In this document: in pieces, positions 56,212 through 64,000 of the stretch
Position numbering within the stretch: the stretch's first letter is position 1
How the letters are laid out: every line of letters starts with the position of its first letter
Assembly (NCBI GenBank): GCA_014652975.1
Contig: BMZV01000002.1
Span: 368,561-432,560, forward strand
Reading direction: 5' to 3'
DNA from: Kocuria marina
GTDB lineage: Bacteria; Actinomycetota; Actinomycetes; Actinomycetales; Micrococcaceae
DNA: 64,000 nucleotides
The notes under the pieces: model-generated
Seen by the model: only the letters and a program-made list of their open reading frames with translations
The model's database searches: none
What the model was told of the DNA's origin: nothing
Translations under genes and position numbers: made by a program

Positions 56212-58020
56212 CTACTCGGCCCGGTGCCTAGGGTGGGGATGCGGGTGCGCGGTCCCCGCGGCGTCGGGCTCGACCGGCGCGGCGTGGGCCCCGCGGGCCG
56301 AACGCGCCGTCTCCTCGGCGCGCTCGCCGTGGGAGCGCCGCAGCCCGGAGGCCTTGGGATCGACCACGGGCAGCTCACCGGTCTCCGCGTGCTGCATGCG
56401 CAGCCCGGCCGCTTCCACGGGGTTGACGCGCTTGGTCACCATGGTGATCTCACCCGTCTCCGGGTCCACCTCCGCGACGTCCACCGTGGTGCGCAGCGGC
56501 ATCTCCTTCATGAGCAGCACGCACACCAGGGTCACCAGCGATGCGATCCCGGCCACGAGGAAGAGCAACCCGGTCCCGGTGCCGTACGCCTCACGAATGG
56601 CCTCCAACACTGCCGGGGGCAGCCCCGCGAGGTCGATCGACGCGGCGTCGGGCGTTTGGTGGGCATCCAGACCGTGGTCCGCGGCAAACTGGGACATCTC
56701 GCTCGAGAGGTGACGCGTGAGCAGCGCCCCGAACAGAGACACCGCCACGGCGCCACCCACGGTGCGGAAGAATGCGACCGCGGAGGACGCGGAGCCCATG
56801 TCCTTCAGGCCCACGGTGTTCTGCACGGCGAGCACGAGGTTCTGGTTCAGCGTGCCCACGCCCAGACCCACGAGGCAGATGAAGATGCCCACGAGCCACG
56901 CGGGCGTCGCGTGGGTCAGCTGGGACGCCAGGAACAGACCGATCGCGAGGATTACCGCGCCCGCGATCAACACCCGCTTCCACCGGCCGAAACGCGTGAT
57001 GAGCTGGCCTGCGATCATGGAGCCCAGGAACGATCCCACGACCTGCGGGAGCATGAGCAGCCCGGATTCGGTGGGCGTGTAGCCCTGGCCCAGCTGGAAG
57101 TACTGACCCAGGTACGTCGTGGACGCGAACATGGCGCCACCCGTGGCGATCGCCGCGATGATCGCGAGCACGGTGGTGCGCTCGGTGACCACGTGCAGGG
57201 GCATGGTCGGTTCGCTCGCGCGCCGCTCCACCAGGATGAACGCCAAGGTGCTGAGCACGCCCACCACGATCAGCAGGATGGACTCCCACGAACCCCAGTC
57301 GAAGAGCTTGCCCGCGAAGGACACCCACAACAGCAGGGAGGACGTGGCCACCGCGAGCAGGGCCATACCCAGGAAGTCCACTGTGGGCGCCGTCTCACGC
57401 GTGGTCTCGGGCAGGTGCAGCGTGCGCACGATTAGCACGGCCGCGAGGATCGACAGCGGCACGGGGATCAGGAAGCACCAGCGCCACCCGAACGCGTCCA
57501 CGATGAGCCCGCCCAGGAGCGGGCCCACCGACGTGGCCACGGCCATGACCGCGCCCATGTACCCGGCGTACCGGCCGCGCTCGCGCGGCGGAATGATCGT
57601 GCCCAGGATCGTCTGGGCCAGCGCCATCAGGCCGCCCATGCCCACGCCCTGGATCACGCGCGCCACCACGAGCATGGTGATGGATCCCGCGAGACCCGCA
57701 GCGGCGGAACCGATCACGAAGATCGCGATGGCCATGAGCAGCAGCTTTTTCTTGTCGAAAAGGTCCGCGAGCTTGCCCCACATGGGGGTCGTGACGGCGT
57801 TGGCCAACAGGGTGCCCGTGACCGTCCAGGACAGTGCCGTCTGGTCTCCGCCCAGGTCCGCCATGATGACGGGCAGTGCCGTGCCGATGATGGTCAGGGT
57901 GACCATGGCCATGAAGAACGCGGCCAGGATGCCGGTCAACGCCCGCAGGACGTCCCGATGCTCCTGGTCGCTCGTTCGCGTGGTACGCGCCTTACCGCGC
58001 GTGTCCTGGGCTGCCGTCAC
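56212..58020 (-). CDS. MFS multidrug transporter, DHA2 family (14 TM)
   Basis: A 602-residue drug:H+ antiporter-2 family protein (EmrB/QacA type). About 14 TM helices lie between residues 30 and 515; motif A is WGKLADLFDKKKLL (~83-96), and motif C is GPLLGGLIVDAFGWRW (~155-170). The C-terminal ~85 residues are cytoplasmic, charged and variable. GTG 58020 overlaps the marR stop (GTGA), so a MarR-type regulator and pump form one unit. Specificity is unknown. Confidence 0.92.
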   Translation of the reverse strand: MTAAQDTRGKARTTRTSDQEHRDVLRALTGILAAFFMAMVTLTIIGTALPVIMADLGGDQTALSWTVTGTLLANAVTTPMWGKLADLFDKKKLLLMAIAIFVIGSAAAGLAGSITMLVVARVIQGVGMGGLMALAQTILGTIIPPRERGRYAGYMGAVMAVATSVGPLLGGLIVDAFGWRWCFLIPVPLSILAAVLIVRTLHLPETTRETAPTVDFLGMALLAVATSSLLLWVSFAGKLFDWGSWESILLIVVGVLSTLAFILVERRASEPTMPLHVVTERTTVLAIIAAIATGGAMFASTTYLGQYFQLGQGYTPTESGLLMLPQVVGSFLGSMIAGQLITRFGRWKRVLIAGAVILAIGLFLASQLTHATPAWLVGIFICLVGLGVGTLNQNLVLAVQNTVGLKDMGSASSAVAFFRTVGGAVAVSLFGALLTRHLSSEMSQFAADHGLDAHQTPDAASIDLAGLPPAVLEAIREAYGTGTGLLFLVAGIASLVTLVCVLLMKEMPLRTTVDVAEVDPETGEITMVTKRVNPVEAAGLRMQHAETGELPVVDPKASGLRRSHGERAEETARSARGAHAAPVEPDAAGTAHPHPHPRHRAE

Positions 58021-58568
58021 GGGCTGTTCTCCTTTCCGCGACCGGGGTCACCGGACGCCGTGGGGTGCGGGGATCCGGGCTGCGCCCCGGGCTCCGGCGC
58101 GATCGTGGCCGCCGTGACCCGGGACATGCCCAGTGATGTCAGGAAGAGTTCGGTGAGCCGGTTGAGGTCCACGCGTGTGCGTTCTGCCTCGTCCTCGCCC
58201 AGGTCGCCCAGACGGGCGACGAGGGTCTCGGCGTCCGCGCGCAGGTTCGCCTCGAGGGCCTTGCGACCCTCGGCGGTGATCTCCACGATCTGCGCGCGTC
58301 CGTCCTCGAGATCCCGTGTGCGGGTCACGTACCCGAGGTGTTCGAGGGCGCTCAGGTGTCGGCTCATCCCTGAGGCCCCGAGGCCGGACTCGGCCACGAT
58401 GTCCTTTGCCCGGCGTCCGGGCACGCACGCGAGATAGCTCAGGATGTTGGTGTGCACCATGGACAGTTCCCGGTGCAGCGCCGCTGCCTTGAGCACCTTG
58501 CGGGTCACGCGTTGCAGCTCGAACAAGTCGCGCACGAGCTCCTCGGCGGTCGCGTGTGACACGCCCAT
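58017..58568 (-). CDS. MarR family transcriptional regulator
   Basis: A 183-residue winged-helix regulator. The HTH (residues ~55-100) reads ILSYLACVPGRRAKDIV then LGASGMSRHLSALEHLGYV, with the wing RTRDLEDGRAQ. It is coupled to the DHA2 pump gene and presumably represses it in response to a pump substrate. ATG 58568 was chosen for homology; a G-rich ribosome region (G9AGTGG) is directly upstream. Further in-frame ATGs (58637, 58817) exist upstream in a region I regard as leader. The C-terminal ~25 residues are disordered. Confidence 0.85.
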   Translation of the reverse strand: MGVSHATAEELVRDLFELQRVTRKVLKAAALHRELSMVHTNILSYLACVPGRRAKDIVAESGLGASGMSRHLSALEHLGYVTRTRDLEDGRAQIVEITAEGRKALEANLRADAETLVARLGDLGEDEAERTRVDLNRLTELFLTSLGMSRVTAATIAPEPGAQPGSPHPTASGDPGRGKENSP

Positions 58569-58745
58569 CCACTCCCCCCCCCGTTCCTCGGGTGCCGGGT
58601 CCGTAGCGCGCGGTCCGCACCCGGTGCGGGCGGTCATGAGTTCATTGCTGCCCACTCGGGCGATCCGCTGGGTTCGCAGGACTCGGCGGTCGACGCCGTT
58701 CAGTCGGGTGAGCACGCGGCGCTCGGACGCCGCCAGCTTATTTAT

Positions 58746-58786
58746 TTGCTTCGCGCAACTATATATTTTTACGCTCCGGTAGTCCA
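58746..58786 (-). promoter_or_regulatory. marR promoter with overlapping palindrome
   Basis: On the minus strand TGGACT (58781-58786), 17 nt, then TATAGT (58758-58763). A palindrome TTGC-N5-GCAA (58746-58758) abuts the -10 and covers the expected start site, which fits MarR autorepression. Confidence 0.55.
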
Positions 58787-58862
58787 TCACCGGGCGTGTC
58801 GTCTGCATTACACGCACCTCCCCGCGCGCGGGTGCGTATTAGCCCGGCGTGACTCGGCGGCC

Positions 58863-58868
58863 TAGAAT
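58863..58868 (+). promoter_or_regulatory. -10 element for MBL hydrolase gene (leaderless)
   Basis: TAGAAT with a 7-nt spacer to ATG 58876. Confidence 0.6.
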
Positions 58869-58875
58869 CGTGGGC

Positions 58876-59532
58876 ATGATCGCTACCCAGACCGAGATCA
58901 CGGAACTCGCCGACATCACCATCCGCCGCATTTCGGTGAGCGAGATGGACAACAACGTGTACCTCCTCACCTCCAAGGAGCACGGCACGCAGGTGCTCAT
59001 CGACGCCGCGGACGACGCCCGCGCCATCGCCGGTCTCGTGGCCGCCGGGTCCGGGGACTGCTCCGACTGGGGGAACCTGCAGTTGATCATCACGACCCAC
59101 TCGCACTGGGACCACGTGCGCGCGCTGGAGTCCGTGGCCTTGCACTCGGAGGCCATGACGGCGTGCGGTGCCGCGGACGAGAACGACATCTCGGTGCCCA
59201 TGGACCTCACGTTCGAGAACGGGGACACCGCCGAGCTCGACGGTTTCGAGCTGGACATCATCGAGCTGCGCGGGCACACCCCAGGCTCCATCGCGGTGGT
59301 GTACCGGGACCCGTCCCGGCCCGCCCACATCTTCTCGGGTGACTCCCTCTTCCCCGGCGGTCTCGGCAAGACGAACTCCCCCGAGGACTTCCAGCAGCTC
59401 TACCAGGACGTCACCGAGCGGATCTTCGACGAGTTCCCGGACGACACCGTGATCCACCCGGGCCACGGCGACCCCACGACCCTGGGCGCCGAACGCCCGC
59501 ACCTGCAGGAGTGGAAAGAACGCGGCTGGTGA
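58876..59532 (+). CDS. MBL fold metallo-hydrolase
   Basis: A 218-residue metallo-beta-lactamase fold hydrolase. The binuclear metal site is THSHWDH (74-80, with HxHxDH reading H-S-H-W-D-H), GHTPGS for the third His, GDSLF (Asp bridging) and HPGHGD near the C-terminus. Length and motifs resemble glyoxalase II-type or persulfide-dioxygenase-like enzymes; substrate unknown. The ATG is leaderless. The gene overlaps the BASS transporter in GTGA, so the two are made together. Confidence 0.9.
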   Translation: MIATQTEITELADITIRRISVSEMDNNVYLLTSKEHGTQVLIDAADDARAIAGLVAAGSGDCSDWGNLQLIITTHSHWDHVRALESVALHSEAMTACGAADENDISVPMDLTFENGDTAELDGFELDIIELRGHTPGSIAVVYRDPSRPAHIFSGDSLFPGGLGKTNSPEDFQQLYQDVTERIFDEFPDDTVIHPGHGDPTTLGAERPHLQEWKERGW

Positions 59533-60515
59533 GCGCCGCCTCGTCCGGGGCCGCGGCCCCGACGCGTAACACGGCGGACCGGGCCGCGTACGTCGCCGTC
59601 TTGGCCTTCCCCCTGTTGGTGCTCGCGGGCGGGGTGGTCGGATACGCGTTCGCCCCCACGGTGCACCAGGCCGCGGGCTGGACGAATCCCCTGCTGGGTC
59701 TCGTGATGTTCGGGATGGGACTCACTCTGCGTCCCGTGGACTTCGCGCTCGTGGCCAAGCGCCCGGTCCCGATCGTCGTGGGTGTGTTGGCCCAGTACGT
59801 CCTCATGCCGACCATCGCGCTGCTCGTGACCTGGCTGCTGCGACTGCCCCCGGAGATCGCGGCCGGCGTGATCCTCGTGGGCTGCGCCCCGGGCGGCACG
59901 TCCTCCAACGTGGTGTCCTACCTGGCCCGCGGTGACGTGGCCGTGTCCGTGACCATGACGTCCATCTCCACGCTGCTCGCCCCGCTGCTCACCCCGTTCC
60001 TCACGCTGTGGCTCGCGGGCGCGTATATGCCGCTCGACGGCGCCGCCATGGCCACGTCGATCGCCCTGATCGTCCTACTGCCCGTGCTCGCGGGACTCGT
60101 GGTGCGCCTCACGCTACCCCGCGTGGTCGAGCGTTTGCTACCCGTGCTGCCGTGGGTGTCGGTACTCGGCATCGCCGTGATCGTGGCGGTCGTGGTCTCT
60201 GGCTCGGCGGACAAGATCATCCAGGCGGGACTGCTCGTGCTCGCCGCCGTCGCGATCCACAACGTGCTCGGGTATTTGCTGGGTTACGCGGTCGGCCGGG
60301 TAACCGGACAGCCGGCTCCCGTGCGCCGGACCACCGCGGTGGAGGTCGGCATGCAGAACTCCGGACTCGCCGCGGGTCTCGCGGCGCAGTACATGTCCCC
60401 GCTCGCAGCCCTGCCCGGCGCGGTGTTCTCGGTGTGGCACAACCTCTCCGGCGCGGTCTTCGCGCTGCTGTGCCGCCGGGCGGATTCGGCCGCGGCGCGG
60501 CGCGCGAACATCTGA
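59529..60515 (+). CDS. bile acid:sodium symporter (BASS) family transporter
   Basis: A 328-residue membrane protein with nine to ten TM helices. GMGLTLRPVDF (~64-74) and GCAPGGTSSNVVSYLARGD (~124-142) are signature BASS motifs, and EVGMQNSGLAAGLA the C-terminal counterpart; the GGTxSN and E/Q residues form the sodium sites. Bacterial members move pantoate-like or other organic anions. The start is GTG 59529 overlapping the MBL stop. Confidence 0.92.
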   Translation: MSAASSGAAAPTRNTADRAAYVAVLAFPLLVLAGGVVGYAFAPTVHQAAGWTNPLLGLVMFGMGLTLRPVDFALVAKRPVPIVVGVLAQYVLMPTIALLVTWLLRLPPEIAAGVILVGCAPGGTSSNVVSYLARGDVAVSVTMTSISTLLAPLLTPFLTLWLAGAYMPLDGAAMATSIALIVLLPVLAGLVVRLTLPRVVERLLPVLPWVSVLGIAVIVAVVVSGSADKIIQAGLLVLAAVAIHNVLGYLLGYAVGRVTGQPAPVRRTTAVEVGMQNSGLAAGLAAQYMSPLAALPGAVFSVWHNLSGAVFALLCRRADSAAARRANI

Positions 60516-60541
60516 CGACGTCGCGACGTCGTTCCCGCGCA

Positions 60542-60578
60542 CCCCCGCAGGACACGCCCGTATGCGTGTCCGCGGGGG
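60542..60578. terminator. hairpin between BASS transporter and helicase
   Basis: CCCCCGCAGGACACGC (60542-60557) pairs with GCGTGTCCGCGGGGG (60564-60578) with one bulged base. It is a likely terminator that ends just before the helicase -10 box. Confidence 0.65.
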
Positions 60579-60582
60579 CCGA

Positions 60583-60588
60583 TAGGCT
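60583..60588 (+). promoter_or_regulatory. -10 element for helicase gene (leaderless)
   Basis: TAGGCT with a 7-nt spacer to ATG 60596. Confidence 0.5.
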
Positions 60589-60595
60589 GACGGGG

Positions 60596-63208
60596 ATGAA
60601 ACTCCTCGATTCCCTGGCCCCCGATCTCTCCGCCCCCGGGCACCGGTACCTGCGCGGTGATTTCGCGTCCAACCCCCTGAGCGAGGACGAGATCTACGAG
60701 GGGTTCCTCGGCTGGATCGCCTCACGGGACATGGAGCTGTACCCCGCCCAGGACGAAGCCGTGCTGGAGGTCGCCAACGGGTCCAACGTGATCCTCGCGA
60801 CCCCCACGGGGTCGGGTAAGTCCACCGTGGCCGTGGCCGCGCACTTCGCGGGGCTCGCTCGCGGGGCTCGCTCGTACTACACCGCGCCCATCAAGGCCCT
60901 GGTGTCCGAGAAGTTCTTCGACCTGTGCGAGATCTTCGGCGCCGAGAACGTAGGCATGGTCACGGGTGATTCCGCGGTCAACCAGAACGCCCCGATCGTG
61001 TGCTGCACCGCGGAGATCCTCGCGAACGTGGCCCTGCGTGAGGGTGCGGACGCGGACCTCGGCGTGGTGATCATGGACGAGTTCCACTTCTACTCCGATC
61101 CCCAGCGCGGCTGGGCGTGGCAGGTGCCGCTCATCGAACTGCCCCAGGCGCAGTTCCTGCTCATGAGCGCGACCCTCGGGGACGTCACCCGCATCGAGAA
61201 CCGCCTGAACGAGACCACGGGCCGTTCCACCGCGCTCGTCTCCTCCGCGGAACGCCCCATCCCCCTGCACCACTACTACTCCGAGCGCCCCGTCCACGAG
61301 GAGCTCGAGGAACTGCTCAGCACCCACCAGGCCCCGGTGTACGTGGTGCACTTCTCGCAGCTGCAGGCCGCGGAACAGGCCCAGAACCTGATGTCTGTGG
61401 ACGTCCTCAGCAAGGACGAGAAGCAGCGCGTGGCGGAGCTGATCAAGGACTTCCGCTTCTCCGCGGGCTTCGGCAAGACGCTCAACCGGCTCGTGCGGCA
61501 CGGGATCGGGGTGCACCACGCGGGCATGCTGCCCAAGTACCGCCGCCTCGTGGAACAGCTCGCCCAGACCGGGCTGCTCAAGGTGATCTGCGGGACGGAC
61601 ACCCTAGGCGTGGGGATCAACGTGCCCATCCGCACCGTGCTGATCACGGCGCTGTCCAAGTTCGACGGCCGCCGCACCCGCCGGCTCAGCGCCCGCGAGT
61701 TCCACCAGATCGCGGGCCGCGCGGGCCGCGCCGGCTACGACACCGCGGGGACCGTGGTGGTCCAGGCCCCCGAGCACGTCATCGAGAACGAACGCGCGAT
61801 GGCCAAGGCCCGGGCCAAGCACGGGGACGATCAGAAGAAACTGCGTCAGGTGCCCAAGAAGAAGCCGCCGGAGGGCTTCGTGTCCTGGAGCCGCAAGACG
61901 TTCGAGTCGCTCGTGGCCGCCCAGCCCGAACAGCTCACGTCCTCCTTCGCGATCACCCACTCCATGGTCCTGAACATGCTGCAGCGGCCCGGGGACAACA
62001 TCGGCGCCGGGTACCGCTTGCTCACGAGCGTGGACGAACCACGGCCGCGCCAACGCCTGCTGCTGCGCCAGGCGCTCGCGATCCTCAAGGAACTGCTGCG
62101 CGCGGGCGTCGTCGTACGCCTGCCTGAGCCGGACGAAACCGGGCGCCGCTACCGGCTCACGGTCGAGCTGCAGGAGAACTTCGCGCTGAACCAGCCGCTG
62201 TCCCCGTTCGCACTGGCCGCGCTCACCCTGCTGGACCCGGAGTCGGAGACGTACGCGCTCGACGTCGTATCGGTCATCGAGGCCACGCTGGAGAAACCGC
62301 GCCAGGTGCTGAACCTGCAGGAGAAGAAGGTCAAGGGCGAGGCGCTCGCGACCATGAAGGCCGACGGCCTCGAGTACATGGAACGCATGCGCGAGTTGGA
62401 CGAGATCACGTACCCCCAGCCGTTGCGGGAACTGCTCGAGCAGTCGTTCGAGACCTACCGAACCTCCGCCCCGTGGGTCGCACAGTTCGAGCTTTCCCCC
62501 AAGTCCGTGGTGCGGGACATGTACGAGCGCGCCATGACGTTCGGGGACTACGTGCAGTTCTACGGTCTCGCCCGCTCCGAGGGCATCCTGCTGCGCTACC
62601 TCTCGGACGCGTACAAGGCCCTGCGCCAGACGGTCCCGGTGGACGCCACGACCGAGTCGCTCACCGACCTGGTGGAATGGCTCGGGGAGAGCATCCGCCA
62701 GACCGACAACTCCCTGCTGGACGAATGGGAGAAGCTGGCCTCCGGGGAGGAATCCCCCATGGGCACGGGCGCGGACTCCCTCAAGGAACTCGTGGCCGAA
62801 CAGCCGGAAGGCGTCACCGCGAACCCCCGTGCGTTCCGCGTGATGGTGCGTAATGCCCTGTTCCAGCGCGTGGAACTGTTCGCGCAGGAGAAGGACAAGG
62901 TGCTCGGGGCCCTGGACGAGAGAACCGGGTGGGACCGCGACCGCTGGGCGGACGCGATGGACACGTACTTCGACGAGTACGAGGACATCTACACGGACGC
63001 CCAGTCCCGCGGGCCGTCTCTGATCCGCATCACCGAGGACCCCGAGGGAATGACCGGGTTCTGGACCGTCACGCAGGTCTTCGACGATCCGGACGGGCAC
63101 CACGACTGGGGTATCAACGCGCGCGTCGACCTCGCGGCGTCGGACGAGGACGGCTTCCCCGTGGTCCTCGTGGACAACGTGGGTCCCATCACCGACACGA
63201 GACGCTGA
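60596..63208 (+). CDS. SKI2-like DEAD/DEAH-box helicase (DUF3516 family)
   Basis: An 870-residue superfamily 2 helicase. Walker A is ATPTGSGKS (68-76), motif II is MDEFHF (DEFH 161-164), motif III SAT (191-193), and motif VI QIAGRAGRAGYD near 375. The C-terminal ~450 residues match the DUF3516 region found in actinobacterial Ski2-like helicases of the type related to RNA decay factors, although the substrate (RNA or DNA) is not proved. It stands alone with its own leaderless promoter. Confidence 0.92.
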   Translation: MKLLDSLAPDLSAPGHRYLRGDFASNPLSEDEIYEGFLGWIASRDMELYPAQDEAVLEVANGSNVILATPTGSGKSTVAVAAHFAGLARGARSYYTAPIKALVSEKFFDLCEIFGAENVGMVTGDSAVNQNAPIVCCTAEILANVALREGADADLGVVIMDEFHFYSDPQRGWAWQVPLIELPQAQFLLMSATLGDVTRIENRLNETTGRSTALVSSAERPIPLHHYYSERPVHEELEELLSTHQAPVYVVHFSQLQAAEQAQNLMSVDVLSKDEKQRVAELIKDFRFSAGFGKTLNRLVRHGIGVHHAGMLPKYRRLVEQLAQTGLLKVICGTDTLGVGINVPIRTVLITALSKFDGRRTRRLSAREFHQIAGRAGRAGYDTAGTVVVQAPEHVIENERAMAKARAKHGDDQKKLRQVPKKKPPEGFVSWSRKTFESLVAAQPEQLTSSFAITHSMVLNMLQRPGDNIGAGYRLLTSVDEPRPRQRLLLRQALAILKELLRAGVVVRLPEPDETGRRYRLTVELQENFALNQPLSPFALAALTLLDPESETYALDVVSVIEATLEKPRQVLNLQEKKVKGEALATMKADGLEYMERMRELDEITYPQPLRELLEQSFETYRTSAPWVAQFELSPKSVVRDMYERAMTFGDYVQFYGLARSEGILLRYLSDAYKALRQTVPVDATTESLTDLVEWLGESIRQTDNSLLDEWEKLASGEESPMGTGADSLKELVAEQPEGVTANPRAFRVMVRNALFQRVELFAQEKDKVLGALDERTGWDRDRWADAMDTYFDEYEDIYTDAQSRGPSLIRITEDPEGMTGFWTVTQVFDDPDGHHDWGINARVDLAASDEDGFPVVLVDNVGPITDTRR

Positions 63209-63257
63209 GCACCGGTTATCCCAGAAGCCATGCATGTGGAGACGCATCATCGGATAA

Positions 63258-63277
63258 TATGCACTTTAGGATGCATA
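63258..63277 (+). promoter_or_regulatory. promoter-region palindrome before SatD-like gene
   Basis: TATGCA (63258-63263) and TGCATA (63272-63277) are perfect inverted repeats with an 8-nt spacer, in an AT-rich island. TAGGAT (63267-63272) within it could be a -10, giving a leader of about 14 nt that carries GAGGAGGAG. The encoded protein has an HTH, so autoregulation is possible. Confidence 0.45.
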
Positions 63278-63293
63278 GGGTGAGGAGGAGTTC

Positions 63294-64000
63294 GTGTTCG
63301 CCCTGACGATCGACCGCCGCGATTCCCGCGGCCGCGCCGCCGAGCTGCACATGGGACGGCAGCGCACGGCTCTGCAGGAGGAACTCCCCCGCCCGGTCCT
63401 CGATTGGGAGATCAGCGCGGGCGATGAGCTGCAGGCGCTCTACGACGACGCCGCCGCGATCGTCCGCGCGGTCCTCGCGCTCGCCGACGCCGGGCACTGG
63501 CACGTGGGCGTGGGCATCGGCGCGGTGGACGACCCCCTGCCGTCGTCCGTGCGCGAAGCTACGGGCGAGGCCTTCGTGGCCGCGCGGGATGCCGTGAACG
63601 CCGCGAAGGAGCGCGGCCGTCCGGTCGTGGCCGGCAACGAGTGGGCGCGGCGCGCGGGCAGCGTGGTGGATCTGGTGTGTGCCGTGCGGGCCCGGCGTTC
63701 CGAGGCCGGGGCGCAGGCCACGGAACTCGCCGACCGGGGGCTCACGCAACAGGAGATCGCCGAGGGGCTCGGGATCACCCAGTCCTCGGTGTCCCGGCGG
63801 CTCAGCGCAGCGCTGTGGCACGAGGAACACACGGTCCACGAGACCCTCGAGGCGTTGTTCCGACTCGCGGACGAGCACTCCCCCTCTGGCCACGCTCCGG
63901 ACGCCGCGGCCCCCTCAGCGCAGGACGCCACCTCCTCGAAGAACGCCTCCTCGCCGGAGGATGTCGCCTCGAGTGGCGACACCACCTCGGGCGGTGACGC
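63294..64000 (+). CDS. SatD-like protein with C-terminal HTH (cut by window edge)
   Basis: About 235 residues are visible and no stop is reached. The first ~115 residues match the SatD-type pattern: IDRRDSRG start, SAGDELQALYDD, HWHVGVGIGAVDDPLP, EAFVAARDAVNAAKERGRPVV. Residues ~130-165 form a helix-turn-helix (LTQQEIAEGLGITQSSVSRRLSAAL). The C-terminus becomes Ser/Asp/Ala-rich. SatD was named for a locus tied to acid tolerance and secretion in Streptococcus, but its biochemistry is unclear. GTG 63294 has a strong GAGGAGGAG upstream. Confidence 0.6.
   Translation, partial: MFALTIDRRDSRGRAAELHMGRQRTALQEELPRPVLDWEISAGDELQALYDDAAAIVRAVLALADAGHWHVGVGIGAVDDPLPSSVREATGEAFVAARDAVNAAKERGRPVVAGNEWARRAGSVVDLVCAVRARRSEAGAQATELADRGLTQQEIAEGLGITQSSVSRRLSAALWHEEHTVHETLEALFRLADEHSPSGHAPDAAAPSAQDATSSKNASSPEDVASSGDTTSGGD

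Larger units (their letters stand above)
58569..58875. other. divergent regulatory region, marR / MBL gene
   Basis: About 300 bp. It holds the marR promoter and probable operator (58746-58786), an unusually AT-rich stretch (58740-58771) for this genome, a C9 tract at 58574-58582 in the marR ribosome-site region, and the MBL-gene -10 box at 58863. No convincing gene. Confidence 0.55.

Noticed and set aside
53075-56713. 1200-residue open frame opposite uvrA
   Set aside because: Antisense shadow; no recognisable domain, and uvrA is unambiguous on the other strand.

Overview
This 64 kb window is a high-GC (about 70%) chromosomal segment of an actinomycete, most likely Micrococcales / Micrococcaceae and plausibly Kocuria or a close relative. 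The evidence is the gene order: a suf cluster led by sufR, an ABC pair with ctaA and ctaB, tkt-tal-pgi-zwf-opcA-pgl, secG-tpi-pgk-gap-whiA-yvcK-rapZ-uvrC, uvrA, and fabG beside a DUF3099 gene. Other support comes from an actinobacterial WhiA, OpcA and SURF1, frequent GTG/TTG starts, GTGA/ATGA stop-start overlaps, and many probable leaderless mRNAs. No phage, insertion sequence or CRISPR array was seen. It is essentially core genome with a few accessory-looking patches.

Layout. 0-3.2 kb (minus): a secreted GH79-like lipoprotein coupled to a lipoate-ligase-family protein whose domains are in swapped order. 3.2-5.8 kb (plus): ribosomal protein bL31 type B with a structured leader, then a secreted subtilase with LGFP repeats. 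5.8-6.1 kb: a strong terminator and an inverted quartet of ~29-bp repeats. 6.1-12.1 kb (minus): SpoU/TrmH methyltransferase, TauE/SafE exporter, ABC ATPase, SerB, MMPL transporter. 12.2-18.3 kb: VTT membrane protein, tRNA-Leu(GAG), an SDR and FabG, DUF3099 protein, a small Cys/His protein, SURF1, Zn-alcohol dehydrogenase. 18.3-23.6 kb: ABC-F ATPase, biotin ECF transporter bioYMN, YpfJ-type zinc peptidase, and a relic of an FMN-dependent hydroxy-acid dehydrogenase.

23.6-33.7 kb holds Fe-S cluster assembly (sufR-sufB-sufD-sufC-sufT-like, minus). Divergent from it are an ABC exporter pair and ctaA. A DapA-like aldolase and ctaB (minus) follow. SURF1, CtaA and CtaB all serve heme-copper oxidase maturation. 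33.9-42.4 kb (plus) encodes the pentose phosphate pathway from transketolase to 6-phosphogluconolactonase. 42.5-49.4 kb (minus) encodes SecG, lower glycolysis (Tpi, Pgk, Gap) and the WhiA-YvcK-RapZ trio. 49.4-56.1 kb (minus) carries UvrC, an acyltransferase, a HAD phosphatase and UvrA. 56.2-58.6 kb (minus) is a MarR regulator coupled to a DHA2-type efflux pump. 58.9-64 kb (plus) has an MBL hydrolase coupled to a BASS transporter, a SKI2-like helicase, and a SatD-like HTH protein cut by the window edge.

I did not find an undescribed multi-gene defence or biosynthetic system. The items most worth a second look are regulatory or structural: the inverted repeat quartet at 5.92-6.05 kb, the bL31 leader, the palindrome in the gap leader, the palindromes at the marR, satD-like, DapA-like and ABC-F promoters, and the set of eleven -10 boxes placed 6-8 nt before start codons.
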